A stretch of DNA of 64,000 nucleotides from JAMZMI01 sp039944535 (GCA_039944535.1 JBDUYP010000007.1:310001-374000), one strand, 5' to 3'; counted from the first letter of the stretch, positions 42,255-51,141 are shown. Notes: a model not told the origin generated them from the letters alone. Made by a program: numbers and translations.

Positions 42255-42764
42255 ATGGAAATATTAAAATTGTCCACCGAATGGGCAAAAGCGGAGGTTT
42301 TCTCCACACGATTCTTCATCATTTTTGCGATATTGTTTTTGGCAGCAAGCGCAGGATTTTGGCAGCTGGGCAAAACAGAATTAGCCAAAGCGTATGTCAT
42401 CCCACTATTGGTGGCAGGTGTGCTACTGATGACCATCGGTTTAGGCTTGTTTTTCACCAATAAAGCAAGGATCACCCAATTCGAAAGCGCTTACAATAGT
42501 GACGCCTCTGCTTTCACGGCATCCGAAGTAGCCCGGGCAGAAAGTACCTTGAAAGAATATACGGTAGTTTTCAAGGTTATTCCGATTATTATCATAGTGG
42601 CTGCTTTACTCATTCTTTTTATGAATAGCCCAGCATGGCGTGCAATCGCTATCACTACGATTGCCATGATGATCGTGATATTATTAGTGGATGGAACGGC
42701 TTACGCAAGAATGGATGCTTATTATAAGCAGTTGGTTTCAGTAGAAAAGCAAGCGCGGGAGTAG
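42255..42764 (+). CDS. Four-helix integral membrane protein, unknown
   Basis: 169 residues with four hydrophobic segments at about 19-36, 46-66, 103-123 and 128-146 (for example FFIIFAILFLAASAGFWQLG and VIPIIIIVAALLILFMN). No family was recognised and no catalytic motif is visible. It follows the AraC gene by 30 nt on the same strand and may be the third gene of that unit. A membrane accessory to the SDR/AraC system is possible but unsupported. Confidence 0.75.
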   Translation: MEILKLSTEWAKAEVFSTRFFIIFAILFLAASAGFWQLGKTELAKAYVIPLLVAGVLLMTIGLGLFFTNKARITQFESAYNSDASAFTASEVARAESTLKEYTVVFKVIPIIIIVAALLILFMNSPAWRAIAITTIAMMIVILLVDGTAYARMDAYYKQLVSVEKQARE

Positions 42765-42907
42765 CCGTCAGCAAATGAAAATCGCTATGCGGAATGGCCT
42801 GCCAGGTTTGTGATAAACTATTGCTACGCTAAGGTTTAGATTGAGTTTATCTGAAAGTGTTTGACTCCCGTTGGACTTGGACCTCAACTGGTGTTTTACA
42901 GAAAAAA

Positions 42908-42929
42908 GCCGGTTGCTTCTGCAACCGGC
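42908..42929 (-). terminator. Terminator of the DUF6249-like gene
   Basis: GCCGGTTGC and GCAACCGGC form a perfect 9-bp stem with a TTCT loop. Six A residues on the left give a U-tract on the minus-strand transcript that ends at 42961. Confidence 0.75.
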
Positions 42930-42960
42930 CTTTATTTTGAGTTTATGAAAATTCCCGGGA

Positions 42961-43308
42961 TTAACCTTCCAGTTTGTCTTTGACCATAAAATAATACGCA
43001 AGGAAGCCCACAGCTATACTCACGATCACCACCCCATACGGAACGGCAGAAGTCTCCCAGTCAAACCCGGCCGATTCTGATATGATCAGCCCCACACCGC
43101 CGCAAAGTGCGATCAGCCCCCATTTTAGAGAGCCATATTTTGACGATACTTTACTTTCTTTTTTAAGAATGGTGGTAGCGTCATCACCCACCAGGCCTTT
43201 ATCCACCAGCCGTTTCCTCAAGAAGTAATCGGTAAGAATTCTTGTGAATGTGACGATTCCAAAGGCCAATGTTCCAAGCACTGCTATAGGCACCAGTATT
43301 TCTTCCAT
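42961..43308 (-). CDS. Small membrane protein, DUF6249-like
   Basis: 115 residues with three hydrophobic segments: MEEILVPIAVLGTLAFGIVT, a central LKWGLIALCGGVGLIISESA and VPYGVVIVSIAVGFLAYYFM. Between the first two is a short basic linker (FLRKRLVDKGL). The layout resembles the DUF6249 family of Bacteroidota, whose genes often sit near ECF sigma factors, as here (divergent ECF sigma at 43525). The function is unknown. Confidence 0.75.
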   Translation of the reverse strand: MEEILVPIAVLGTLAFGIVTFTRILTDYFLRKRLVDKGLVGDDATTILKKESKVSSKYGSLKWGLIALCGGVGLIISESAGFDWETSAVPYGVVIVSIAVGFLAYYFMVKDKLEG

Positions 43309-43524
43309 GATTTTTAGTTTTAATTTTTTAAATGGTTTGCCACATATGACAGCAGTGACAAGCTGAAATGTTGCAGGGGGTAAATTATTTTTTCTAGACG
43401 CTGTGCTCTCAGCGGAAGAAATGCTTTGAGCATGGGGAAGACCGTTTTTGGTTGTTTTGTCGTCATACGAGATTTCCTAATCTTTTTTGCAACCTTTGGA
43501 TCGGGTTTTTTGACTTATTAATCA

Positions 43525-44073
43525 ATGGAAGATCATCAGCTTGTCAAAAGGGTGTTGCAGGGCAACTACCAGGCTTACCTCGAATTGATAGAGAAGTATA
43601 AGCTGTTGGTGGTGCACATGGTCGGGCGTGTGGTGATCGATGAGCAGGATAAGGAAGAGCTTTGTCAGGATGTGTTTGTAAAGGTGTATGAGAGTCTCTC
43701 CACGTTTAAATTCAATTCTAAACTAAGCACGTGGATCGCAACGATAAGCTATCGCATGGCGGTAAATTTTGCTAAAAAAAGGTCACGAAGATATGATACC
43801 CAGGAGTTGGATGATGTGGCTTTCAGAGTGGGACATGTGGATGAAACATTTGAAGAGAAAGATTTTTCAAACTTCGTTCACCAGATAGTGATGCAAATGC
43901 CGGAATCATATCGGGTGGTGCTCACGTTGTTTTATTTGGAGGGTTTTTCCTATCCGGAAATTGTGGAAATTACAGGAATGCCTGAGGGTACGGTGAAGAA
44001 TTACCTGTTTAGAGCCAGACAAAAGCTGAAGGATTTGGCCGAACCGTACGTGGGTAAAGAAATAGAAATTTGA
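43525..44073 (+). CDS. ECF RNA polymerase sigma factor
   Basis: 182 residues. Region 2 contains DEQDKEELCQDVFVKVYESL and LSTWIATISYRMAVNFAKKR; region 4 contains MPESYRVVLTLFYLEGFSYP followed by EIVEITGMPEGTVKNYLFRA, a clear helix-turn-helix. It differs from the sigma factor at 13.7 kb and has a small membrane partner encoded 2 nt downstream. Divergent to it is the DUF6249-like gene, a likely target. Confidence 0.93.
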   Translation: MEDHQLVKRVLQGNYQAYLELIEKYKLLVVHMVGRVVIDEQDKEELCQDVFVKVYESLSTFKFNSKLSTWIATISYRMAVNFAKKRSRRYDTQELDDVAFRVGHVDETFEEKDFSNFVHQIVMQMPESYRVVLTLFYLEGFSYPEIVEITGMPEGTVKNYLFRARQKLKDLAEPYVGKEIEI

Positions 44074-44075
44074 TC

Positions 44076-44387
44076 ATGGAAGATAAAATCATAAAGGCGC
44101 TGAAAACAAGACCGCACGGTGAATTGAAGGCAGATTTTGCTCAAAATGTATTGATTAAGATTCGGAAGCGGGAAGCTGAGATAGAAAGGCGAAATATGTT
44201 CGTTTTGGCGATAGGTGTATTGGCATTTCTTGCTTCTTCGGCTCTTACCCTCATTTTTCTAGTGGATCTGAGCAAACTACCCGATCTCATGGGCTATGCC
44301 AAATGGACTGTGCTGGGCTTGGGGCTTTTTGCCATCATTCAGCTGCTTGACGCAAAGTTTGTTTTGAAGAGAAAAGTGCCCATTTAA
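44076..44387 (+). CDS. Small membrane protein, candidate anti-sigma factor
   Basis: 103 residues. The first 42 residues are charged and helical (MEDKIIKALKTRPHGELKAD, VLIKIRKREAEIERR), followed by two membrane helices (about 44-66 and 78-97). Cytoplasmic N terminus plus membrane anchor, with a position 2 nt after an ECF sigma gene, is the pattern of simple anti-sigma factors. No zinc-binding HxxxCxxC motif is present. ATG 44076 is used; a TTG two codons earlier is possible. Confidence 0.75.
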   Translation: MEDKIIKALKTRPHGELKADFAQNVLIKIRKREAEIERRNMFVLAIGVLAFLASSALTLIFLVDLSKLPDLMGYAKWTVLGLGLFAIIQLLDAKFVLKRKVPI

Positions 44388-44480
44388 CCTCAGATTTTGT
44401 GAAACGACCCATTTTGAATAAGGGTTTTTGACCGGTGGATTTTTTAACTTTCGTTACGGAAACCAAAAAACCACACCATC

Positions 44481-45404
44481 ATGCCTAAAATGATCCTCGA
44501 CCGATCCATAGAGATTGACGCTCCCAAAGACAAAGTATTTCAAGTAATCAGTGACTTCAATCACTGGAAGCCTTGGTCGCCATGGATGATCATGGAGCCT
44601 GAGGCCACCATGACAATCGACGAAGACTCCAGGTATTACTCCTGGGAAGGAAAACGTGTAGGCACGGGCAATATGAAAATACGCTCGGAGGAGGAGAATA
44701 CGTCAGTAGATTATGATCTCAACTTCCTCACCCCTTGGAAATCTCACGCAGATGTTCGATTTGAATTGCAAGAGAAAGAAGGCAAAACCACCGCGACCTG
44801 GTTTATGGAGAGTAGCCTGCCGTGGTTTTTGTTTTGGATGAAAAAAATGATGACCGCCTTTGTGAGGATGGATTTTCAGCGTGGGCTCAACATGCTCAAA
44901 GAATATGTAGAAAGTGGAGCAGTGAGCTCCAGGCTTGAATTTGTGGGAAAATCTACCTACCCGGGATGTAAATATATAGGTATCAAAACCGATTGTGCTA
45001 TTGATTCCATAAGCGAGGCTATGAGCGGTGACATAGACAAGCTAATGACAGCAGCCGGCAAAAATATAGACAATGTAGCCGGCGAAATTTTCAGCATTTA
45101 TCACAAGTGGGACATGGTGAAGAGGAAAGTATCTTACACCAGTGGAGTACCGGTAAAAGAGATTCCGGCTGATTTGCCCGAGGGGTTGATAGCAGGCGAA
45201 ATTCCGGAATTGTCCGTTTATACACTTCGTCATGTGGGGCCGTACCTCCACCTTGGCAATGCCTGGACCACTCTATACAGTATGGAGCGAAACAAGGAAA
45301 TCAAGTGTGACAAAAAGCATCACCCGTTTGAAACTTATATGAACAATCCCGCTGAGGTTTCACCAGCAGAGCTCATTACAGAGATTCATTTTCCTCTCAA
45401 GTAG
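44481..45404 (+). CDS. SRPBCC domain fused to a GyrI-like effector-binding domain
   Basis: 307 residues in two ligand-binding domains. Residues 1-145 are a START/polyketide-cyclase-like fold (ILDRSIEIDAPKDKVFQVIS, FNHWKPWSPWM, ATWFMESSLPWFLFW). Residues 155-307 are a GyrI/AraC effector-binding-like fold (YPGCKYIGIKTDCAIDSI, YTLRHVGPYLHLGNAWTTLY, TEIHFPLK). No DNA-binding domain is present. Both folds bind hydrophobic or cationic small molecules, so it may sequester or sense such ligands. It lies 93 nt after the sigma/anti-sigma pair. Confidence 0.85.
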   Translation: MPKMILDRSIEIDAPKDKVFQVISDFNHWKPWSPWMIMEPEATMTIDEDSRYYSWEGKRVGTGNMKIRSEEENTSVDYDLNFLTPWKSHADVRFELQEKEGKTTATWFMESSLPWFLFWMKKMMTAFVRMDFQRGLNMLKEYVESGAVSSRLEFVGKSTYPGCKYIGIKTDCAIDSISEAMSGDIDKLMTAAGKNIDNVAGEIFSIYHKWDMVKRKVSYTSGVPVKEIPADLPEGLIAGEIPELSVYTLRHVGPYLHLGNAWTTLYSMERNKEIKCDKKHHPFETYMNNPAEVSPAELITEIHFPLK

Positions 45405-45410
45405 GGGGAA

Positions 45411-46088
45411 CTATTTATTGATGACATAGCCCAATTTCATCTGCGCAGTTACGATGGTTTTGAGTCCCAGCCGATCTTCGCGCATGTAGCGATAGGACTC
45501 CACAAACCGACCATCGTATATGGCAGATCGTTTTACCTGATAGAGGTAACGGCCTACACCATAATTTACGTCAAATGAGAGCTTGGGTGACAAAAGCCAT
45601 TGCATTCCAAAATGCAATTGAACCATATGTCTTGTGGTTGGGATGTTTCCATCAAAATTGCGGTAGTAGTAGCAGCCCTCACCACAATCAACTTGAAGTA
45701 TATATTTTTCATTGACCGCAAGGTATCGATACTGATAATCCGCCGAGAGATAGGGTTTTGTGACTACTCGCAATCCGCCCCATTCACCTATATAAAATCT
45801 TAACTCATGCCGGGTTTTGAAGCTTTTGGCAACATCAACATAGGAGTTTTCACTAAAGAGACTATTGTCATAAACGGCCACTACAAAACCGGCTTCATGT
45901 ACAAGTGAAAACCCACCATTTGAGGGAAAGTGCTCCACACATATCAATAATGAAGGATCAATCGGATTGATTGCATTAGCAAGATCTAGCTTGATTATGG
46001 CCCCTGGGTTTTCAAAGTCTAATGACTGAGAGTAGGAGTTTATACTCACCAAAAACAAGCATATAAATGACAGACCTAAGTTTTTCAT
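45411..46088 (-). CDS. Secreted beta-barrel-like protein, unknown
   Basis: 225 residues with a signal peptide (MKNLGLSFICLFLVSINSYS). The body alternates hydrophobic and polar residues (KPYLSADYQYRYLAVNEKYI, HMVQLHFGMQWLLSPKLSFD, terminal TIVTAQMKLGYVINK), consistent with a small outer-membrane barrel. No family was recognised. It is the last gene of a three-gene unit after two LVIVD-repeat lipoproteins; its ATG overlaps the stop of the second one (TGATG). Confidence 0.75.
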   Translation of the reverse strand: MKNLGLSFICLFLVSINSYSQSLDFENPGAIIKLDLANAINPIDPSLLICVEHFPSNGGFSLVHEAGFVVAVYDNSLFSENSYVDVAKSFKTRHELRFYIGEWGGLRVVTKPYLSADYQYRYLAVNEKYILQVDCGEGCYYYRNFDGNIPTTRHMVQLHFGMQWLLSPKLSFDVNYGVGRYLYQVKRSAIYDGRFVESYRYMREDRLGLKTIVTAQMKLGYVINK

Positions 46089-46837
46089 CAGTTAATCAAG
46101 CTTTGAAGTACTAGCGTATCTTGCTCTACAGCATACTGGCTTATGCCATTATCGGCAGTAATGATTAGCCGGTCTGAAAGCCCGATCATATCATTGCTGG
46201 CTATTTTCTGATAAAATGTATCAAGCTTCGGGTGGAGCGGGTCAGTTATGTCAAACTTCTTCAGCCCATATATTCCCTCACCCACATACAGGTCGCCATT
46301 GTAGATTGTGAGTCCGAGAGGTTTGATCATACTTATGGTGTCAGTTTGAATTGGGTTGGTTGGGTCAGACACATCAGCCGTGATCAGCAGATTTACTTGT
46401 AAACCGCGACAAACCTGCCCATCATGAATAGTCATATAGGCTGTATTACCAGTTACAATTACCGGATCGCATGCCGTCTGATGAGAAACATTGCTGATAT
46501 AGCGGGGTTCGTGGGGCAGGGCCAAAGTAAAAATCAACATCTCTTGTCGTGATCCAACATATAGATAATCTGCGCTTGCAAAAACAGTCTCTAAATGAAC
46601 CTTCAGTGTTTGCTCATGAACTAGTTTGGGTTCTGCAGGATTAGTCAGCTCCATCACCTTTAAATGACTGTTATTGGCCATGTACATATAGTTTCCACTG
46701 ATTGTGAATCTGGCAGTGGAGCCACCAATGCCGCTTACCCCGTTTCCCGGACCGAGGGTAAAGCCGCTATCATCACTGCCACATGAAAAAACCAATAGCG
46801 TCGTAAAAATCAAAATCAATCGTGCAATCTTTCTCAT
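46088..46837 (-). CDS. LVIVD-repeat lipoprotein
   Basis: 249 residues. The lipobox in LILIFTTLLVFSCGSD puts the lipidated cysteine at 19. Propeller-like repeats follow: ISGNYMYMANNSHLKVMELT, SADYLYVGSRQEMLIFTLAL, TGNTAYMTIHDGQVC and YNGDLYVGEGIYGLKKFDIT, each of the LVIVD type (display of a value, a named state, then DxTxPxxP). Such proteins form beta-propellers on the cell surface; their function is unknown. Its ATG overlaps the stop of the preceding lipoprotein gene (TAATG). Confidence 0.85.
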   Translation of the reverse strand: MRKIARLILIFTTLLVFSCGSDDSGFTLGPGNGVSGIGGSTARFTISGNYMYMANNSHLKVMELTNPAEPKLVHEQTLKVHLETVFASADYLYVGSRQEMLIFTLALPHEPRYISNVSHQTACDPVIVTGNTAYMTIHDGQVCRGLQVNLLITADVSDPTNPIQTDTISMIKPLGLTIYNGDLYVGEGIYGLKKFDITDPLHPKLDTFYQKIASNDMIGLSDRLIITADNGISQYAVEQDTLVLQSLIN

Positions 46838-47370
46838 TATCTGTAGCAGTCAGGTGAATTCAGCATTGTAGTCTCCCAACCTACGACTCTGCCTTTCTCC
46901 TGATCAACGCATTCAAAATATACGTCACGAAAGGGCGGGAGCTCATTTTCTGAGGCTTCTAGAAAAAAACCTTCTCGCATACTGGCGAGTTGTGCGCTAT
47001 CATCAAGCAGTTCTATGACCACCAAATCCTCGTTGCTGTTTGCATAAATGTGATCGTCTTTTACCACCATGTCAGTGTTACCAGGCACTTTTATGAAGTA
47101 TAGGTTTTGTGGATTAGAAGAATCGGTGTTGTCAAAAACATGAATTCCAGCATCAATATCCGAAACCAAAAGCAGGTTTCCGTACACATATATTTTACCG
47201 GGTCTGATGAAAGATTGACTCTCAAGTTTTTCAATTGGGGTGGCTTCAAGCGCGGCATATACGGGTTTCATGCCTTGTATTTCTCTATCCGGAAAACCAG
47301 GGAGTCCATCTCCGCAAGAGCTGATAAAGGGCAGGGTTGCCCAAAGGAGGATTAGTTTTTTCAAATTCAT
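46837..47370 (-). CDS. Short LVIVD-like lipoprotein
   Basis: 177 residues. The N terminus MNLKKLILLWATLPFISSCG has a lipobox with Cys19. IYVYGNLLLVSDIDAGIHVF, NTDSSNPQNLYFIKVPGNTD and HIYANSNEDLVVIELL are LVIVD-type repeats, but only two or three are present, fewer than a full propeller. The protein ends with a cysteine-containing tail (VYFECVDQEKGRV...NSPDC). It is coupled by TAATG to the next LVIVD lipoprotein, so the two may form one propeller together. Confidence 0.8.
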   Translation of the reverse strand: MNLKKLILLWATLPFISSCGDGLPGFPDREIQGMKPVYAALEATPIEKLESQSFIRPGKIYVYGNLLLVSDIDAGIHVFDNTDSSNPQNLYFIKVPGNTDMVVKDDHIYANSNEDLVVIELLDDSAQLASMREGFFLEASENELPPFRDVYFECVDQEKGRVVGWETTMLNSPDCYR

Positions 47371-47434
47371 AAAGCCGATATATCTCCAGACACTGAGCTA
47401 TGCCAAACAGTTGTAATTTATAGAGGCCGAATGC

Positions 47435-48112
47435 CTACAAATCCAAAACGAACTTGTGTTCCTTCAGAGACTGGTAAACCGTTTCATCAAACCTATACAG
47501 TTTGGCAGCACGATGCGAAACATTTTTTTGTTTTTCATGGCAGTCAATGAGTAAGTTCATGCCTAGTATTTTCCGGCGGAAGTTTGGCTTATCCAGTTTG
47601 ATTTGCAGAGCCGATTCGTAGAGGTGCTGTAGCTGGAGGAGTGTGAATTTTTCGGGAAGGAGGTTGAACCCAATGGGCTCCTGTTTCACGCGATTTTTCA
47701 GTTGATCAAAGGCATAGTTGAGTATTTGCTCATGATCATATGGCAAGTCTTTTATTTCCGAAGGAGAAAACCACTGTACATCTGACGCAGTATATCCCGC
47801 TAACAAGTCGTAATCCGATGCTTTGATGAGAGAATAGTACGCCACCGTCACCACTCGTTTGTTCGGAAAGCGGTTCACCGCTCCAAAGGCCTTCAGCTGC
47901 TCAAGGAATACGTTTTCTACACCAGTAAGCAAGTACAAGATTCTGCTGGCCGCATCATCAAGATCTTCATCATAGGTTACCCAGCCACCCGGAAGCGCCC
48001 ATTTTCCCTGACTGATACCCTCTGCGTGCTTCACTAGCAGCACCTTGAGTTCATCTGTGAATCCAAAGATCACACAGTCAATCGAGAGGTCTTCCATTAT
48101 CGCATCTGACAT
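47435..48112 (-). CDS. Nudix-domain transcriptional regulator (NrtR/AraR-like) of xylose genes
   Basis: 225 residues. The N-terminal Nudix domain (SIDCVIFGFTDELKVLLVKH, GISQGKWALPGGWVTYDEDL, DDAASRILYLLTGVENVFLE) has lost the full catalytic box G-x5-E-x7-REUxEE, so it is likely a ligand sensor. The C-terminal winged helix (FTLLQLQHLYESALQIKLDK, PNFRRKILGMNLLI) is typical of NrtR-type regulators; in Bacteroidota this branch controls pentose use. It is divergent from xylB with a 19-bp palindrome in the gap and probably represses xylBAE until a sugar or phosphosugar binds. Confidence 0.9.
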   Translation of the reverse strand: MSDAIMEDLSIDCVIFGFTDELKVLLVKHAEGISQGKWALPGGWVTYDEDLDDAASRILYLLTGVENVFLEQLKAFGAVNRFPNKRVVTVAYYSLIKASDYDLLAGYTASDVQWFSPSEIKDLPYDHEQILNYAFDQLKNRVKQEPIGFNLLPEKFTLLQLQHLYESALQIKLDKPNFRRKILGMNLLIDCHEKQKNVSHRAAKLYRFDETVYQSLKEHKFVLDL

Positions 48113-48160
48113 AGGGTATGGCTTAAGTCAATGACGAAGGTAAAAAATTATTAATTATTA

Positions 48161-48179
48161 TATAGTCAATATGACTATA
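48161..48179. promoter_or_regulatory. 19-bp operator between the Nudix regulator and xylB
   Basis: TATAGTCA-ATA-TGACTATA is a perfect inverted repeat in the 101-bp divergent gap, 34 nt upstream of the xylB ATG. A TATCTTGG sequence (near TANNTTTG) lies just downstream at about 48186, so binding would overlap the xylB promoter. Confidence 0.7.
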
Positions 48180-48213
48180 AGTTCTTATCTTGGTTCACCC
48201 AAAATGAGATGAA

Positions 48214-49701
48214 ATGTTTTTTTTAGGATACGATATAGGCAGTTCCAGCATCAAAGCGGCGATTATTGATGGTAACACTAACAGTCAGGTTGCTGTGGCG
48301 AGCTACCCGGACCAGGAGATGTCCATTACCAGTGTTAAGTCCGGATGGGCCGAACAAGACCCGCAGATGTGGTGGGATAACCTCATAAAAGCAACCAAAA
48401 AAGCAGTAGAGAAATCAGGAATCAACCCGAAAGAAATTGGGGGAATCGGCATTTCTTATCAGATGCACGGATTGGTGTTGGTGGATAAAGATCAAAAGGT
48501 GTTGCGTCCGTCCATTATCTGGTGTGATAGCCGGGCGGTCGGGATCGGGGATGCAGCTTTTGATGGTATTGGCCATCAGCAGTGTTTCGAGCATTTGCTC
48601 AATTCTCCCGGAAACTTTACCGCTTCTAAGTTGAGATGGGTGAAGGAGAATGAGCCTGAGATTTTTGATAAGGTTGATAAGCTCATGCTACCCGGAGACT
48701 ACATAGCCATGATGCTGACCGGGGAGGTCAATACGACCATTCCAAGTTTGTCAGAAGGAATGATTTGGGATTTCAAATCAAATACACCTTCCAGAGATCT
48801 CTTTGAGTATTATGGTTTCGACCAAAGTTTCGTGCCGAAGGTAAAACCTACGTTTTCACCGCAAGGAGAAGTAAACGCTCATGCTGCCGAATTGCTTGGG
48901 CTAAAACCGGGAATTCCGGTAGGATACAGAGCTGGAGATCAACCGAATAACGCCATGTCGCTAGGTGTGCTAGAGTCAGGACAGGTGGCAGGCACAGGCG
49001 GTACTTCAGGTGTGGTTTATGGTGTGAGCGACAAGCCTGTTTACGATGAATTGAGTCGCGTGAACAGTTTCGCTCATGTTAACTATTCAGCTGAAACCCC
49101 GAATGTTGGTGTGTTGCTTTGTATTAATGGATCGGGTATTCAGTACAGATGGATCAACCAGCAGGTAGCCGATGCGGGCATGTCGTATTTTGATATGGAA
49201 AAGCAAATGGGAAAGATCCCTGTCGGGTCGGATGGCTTACGCATGTTGCCATTTGGCAATGGAGCGGAGCGTGTGCTGAGCAATAGGGATATAGGATCTC
49301 ATATACAAGGTCTTCAATTCAACCGACACGAAAAACCACATCTCTACAGAGCCGCTTTGGAAGGTATAGCTTTCTCATTTGTCTATGGCATAGAGGTGAT
49401 GACCTCTCTTGGGATGAGTATCAAATCCATGCGAGTGGGTAACGATAACCTGTTCCAATCTCAGGTTTTTAGCGAAACGATCTCCACGCTGATGAATGGG
49501 AAAATAGAAATGGTGGAGACGACCGGCGCAATTGGTGCGGCACGGGCGGCTGGGTTTACCACAGGTCATTTCGCCAGCCTGAAAGAAGCCATGACTGGAG
49601 ATCAGGTGCTTAAAACTTACGAACCGCATGCTGATCAACAGGTTTACATTTCCGCGTATGCGCAATGGAAACTAGATTTAGAAAGAATATTAAATAATTA
49701 G
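48214..49701 (+). CDS. xylB: Xylulokinase
   Basis: 495 residues, FGGY carbohydrate kinase. The N-terminal ATP-phosphate motif is FLGYDIGSSSIKAAIIDG; GISYQMHGLVLVDKDQKVLR, RPSIIWCDSRAVGIG and the second-domain motif VAGTGGTSGVVYGVSDKP follow, with KSMRVGNDNLFQSQVFSETI and TGAIGAARAAGF near the end. It phosphorylates D-xylulose to xylulose 5-phosphate, feeding the pentose phosphate pathway. The adjacent xylA and sugar transporter support xylulokinase over other FGGY kinases. Confidence 0.94.
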   Translation: MFFLGYDIGSSSIKAAIIDGNTNSQVAVASYPDQEMSITSVKSGWAEQDPQMWWDNLIKATKKAVEKSGINPKEIGGIGISYQMHGLVLVDKDQKVLRPSIIWCDSRAVGIGDAAFDGIGHQQCFEHLLNSPGNFTASKLRWVKENEPEIFDKVDKLMLPGDYIAMMLTGEVNTTIPSLSEGMIWDFKSNTPSRDLFEYYGFDQSFVPKVKPTFSPQGEVNAHAAELLGLKPGIPVGYRAGDQPNNAMSLGVLESGQVAGTGGTSGVVYGVSDKPVYDELSRVNSFAHVNYSAETPNVGVLLCINGSGIQYRWINQQVADAGMSYFDMEKQMGKIPVGSDGLRMLPFGNGAERVLSNRDIGSHIQGLQFNRHEKPHLYRAALEGIAFSFVYGIEVMTSLGMSIKSMRVGNDNLFQSQVFSETISTLMNGKIEMVETTGAIGAARAAGFTTGHFASLKEAMTGDQVLKTYEPHADQQVYISAYAQWKLDLERILNN

Positions 49702-49724
49702 GAAACCGATAAAACCAGCACGTC

Positions 49725-49747
49725 ATTCCACGGCTTAGCCGGGGAAT
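49725..49747. repeat. REP-like hairpin in the xylB-xylA gap
   Basis: ATTCC-A-CGGC-TTA-GCCG-G-GGAAT folds into a 9-bp stem with one mismatch. The sequence CGTCATTCC...GGGGAATCTC resembles short palindromic repeats dispersed in intergenic DNA of Bacteroidota genomes. It lies between two co-oriented genes of one pathway and could alter mRNA stability. Confidence 0.5.
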
Positions 49748-49807
49748 CTCCCGGCAGGCAGAACAGTGCTGTTATCGGAATAAAAGGGAATAAAAATCAA
49801 ACAAAAA

Positions 49808-51139
49808 ATGAGTTCAGTAACACTAGGTAACAAAGAGTATTTCAAGGAAATTGACAAAATCAAGTTTGAAGGGAAGGAGTCAGACAATCCTTTGGCATTC
49901 AAATACTATGATGAGAATAAGGTAGTAGCGGGCAAAACGCTGAAAGACCACTTCAGGTTTGCCGTGGCTTATTGGCACACGCTGTGCAACACTGGGGGTG
50001 ACCCATTCGGCCCGGGAGTGAAGGCCTTTCCGTGGGCAACAGCTACCGATCCATTGCAAAATGCAAGAGACAAAATGGATGCGGCATTTGAATTTATTAC
50101 GAAAATAGGCATTCCGTACTACTGCTTCCATGATTTCGACTTGATCGATGAGGCCGATACGTTGGCTGAGTCGGGAAAGAGACTCGATGCAATCACTGAT
50201 TATGCGAAGGAGAAACAAGCGGCCTCTGGCGTGAAGCTACTATGGGGAACGGCCAATTTGTTTTCCAACCCAAGATACATGAATGGTGCGGCTACAAACC
50301 CTGACTTCAACGTAGTGGCATACGCCGGTGCTCAGGTGAGAAATGCGCTGGATGCTACCATCAAGCTCGGTGGAGAAAATTATGTGTTCTGGGGAGGAAG
50401 AGAAGGCTACATGAGCCTACTCAATACCAATATGAAAAAAGAAGTGGATCACCTGGCACGATTCCTACATATGGCCAAAGACTATGCAAGAAGTCAGGGT
50501 TTCAAGGGCACATTTTTCATCGAGCCAAAGCCAATGGAGCCATCGAAGCACCAATATGATTTTGATGCGGCTACAGTGATCGGATTCCTAAGAGAATATG
50601 ATTTGATGAATGATTTCAAACTCAATCTGGAAGTAAACCACGCTACTTTGGCGCAGCACACTTTTCAGCATGAAGTGCAGGTGGCCGCTAATGCCGGAAT
50701 GCTGGGTAGTATGGATGCGAACCGTGGAGATTACCAAAACGGATGGGATACTGACCAGTTTCCCAACAACATTTATGAGCTGGTGGAGCTGATGCTGGTG
50801 TTCTTAAAATCTGGAGGACTACAAGGTGGCGGTATCAACTTTGATGCTAAAACGAGAAGAAATTCATCTGATTTGGATGACTTGTTCCATGCTCATATCG
50901 GAGGAATGGATCTCTTTGCAAGAGCATTGATCATAGCGGATAATATCTATACAAGTTCAAAATATCCTTCGCTACTTGCTGAGAGGTATGCCTCGTTTGA
51001 TAGTGGTAAGGGGAAGGATTTTGAAGCTGGTAAATTGAAGCTTGAAGACCTTTCAGCCATTGCTGCTGAGGTAGGGGAGCCAATCCAAACCAGTGGCAAG
51101 CAGGAACTTTATGAAAATATCCTGAATCAGTTCATTTGA
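49808..51139 (+). CDS. xylA: Xylose isomerase
   Basis: 443 residues, the usual length of class II xylose isomerases. YYCFHDFDLIDEADTLAES carries the catalytic His and Asp pair, NYVFWGGREGYMSLLNTNMK the family signature, FFIEPKPMEPSKHQYDFDAA the metal-binding Glu and Lys, and NFDAKTRRNSSDLDDLFHAH a further metal site. It converts D-xylose to D-xylulose with Mg2+ or Mn2+. It is the second structural gene of the locus, after xylB. Confidence 0.97.
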   Translation: MSSVTLGNKEYFKEIDKIKFEGKESDNPLAFKYYDENKVVAGKTLKDHFRFAVAYWHTLCNTGGDPFGPGVKAFPWATATDPLQNARDKMDAAFEFITKIGIPYYCFHDFDLIDEADTLAESGKRLDAITDYAKEKQAASGVKLLWGTANLFSNPRYMNGAATNPDFNVVAYAGAQVRNALDATIKLGGENYVFWGGREGYMSLLNTNMKKEVDHLARFLHMAKDYARSQGFKGTFFIEPKPMEPSKHQYDFDAATVIGFLREYDLMNDFKLNLEVNHATLAQHTFQHEVQVAANAGMLGSMDANRGDYQNGWDTDQFPNNIYELVELMLVFLKSGGLQGGGINFDAKTRRNSSDLDDLFHAHIGGMDLFARALIIADNIYTSSKYPSLLAERYASFDSGKGKDFEAGKLKLEDLSAIAAEVGEPIQTSGKQELYENILNQFI

Positions 51140-51141
51140 TC

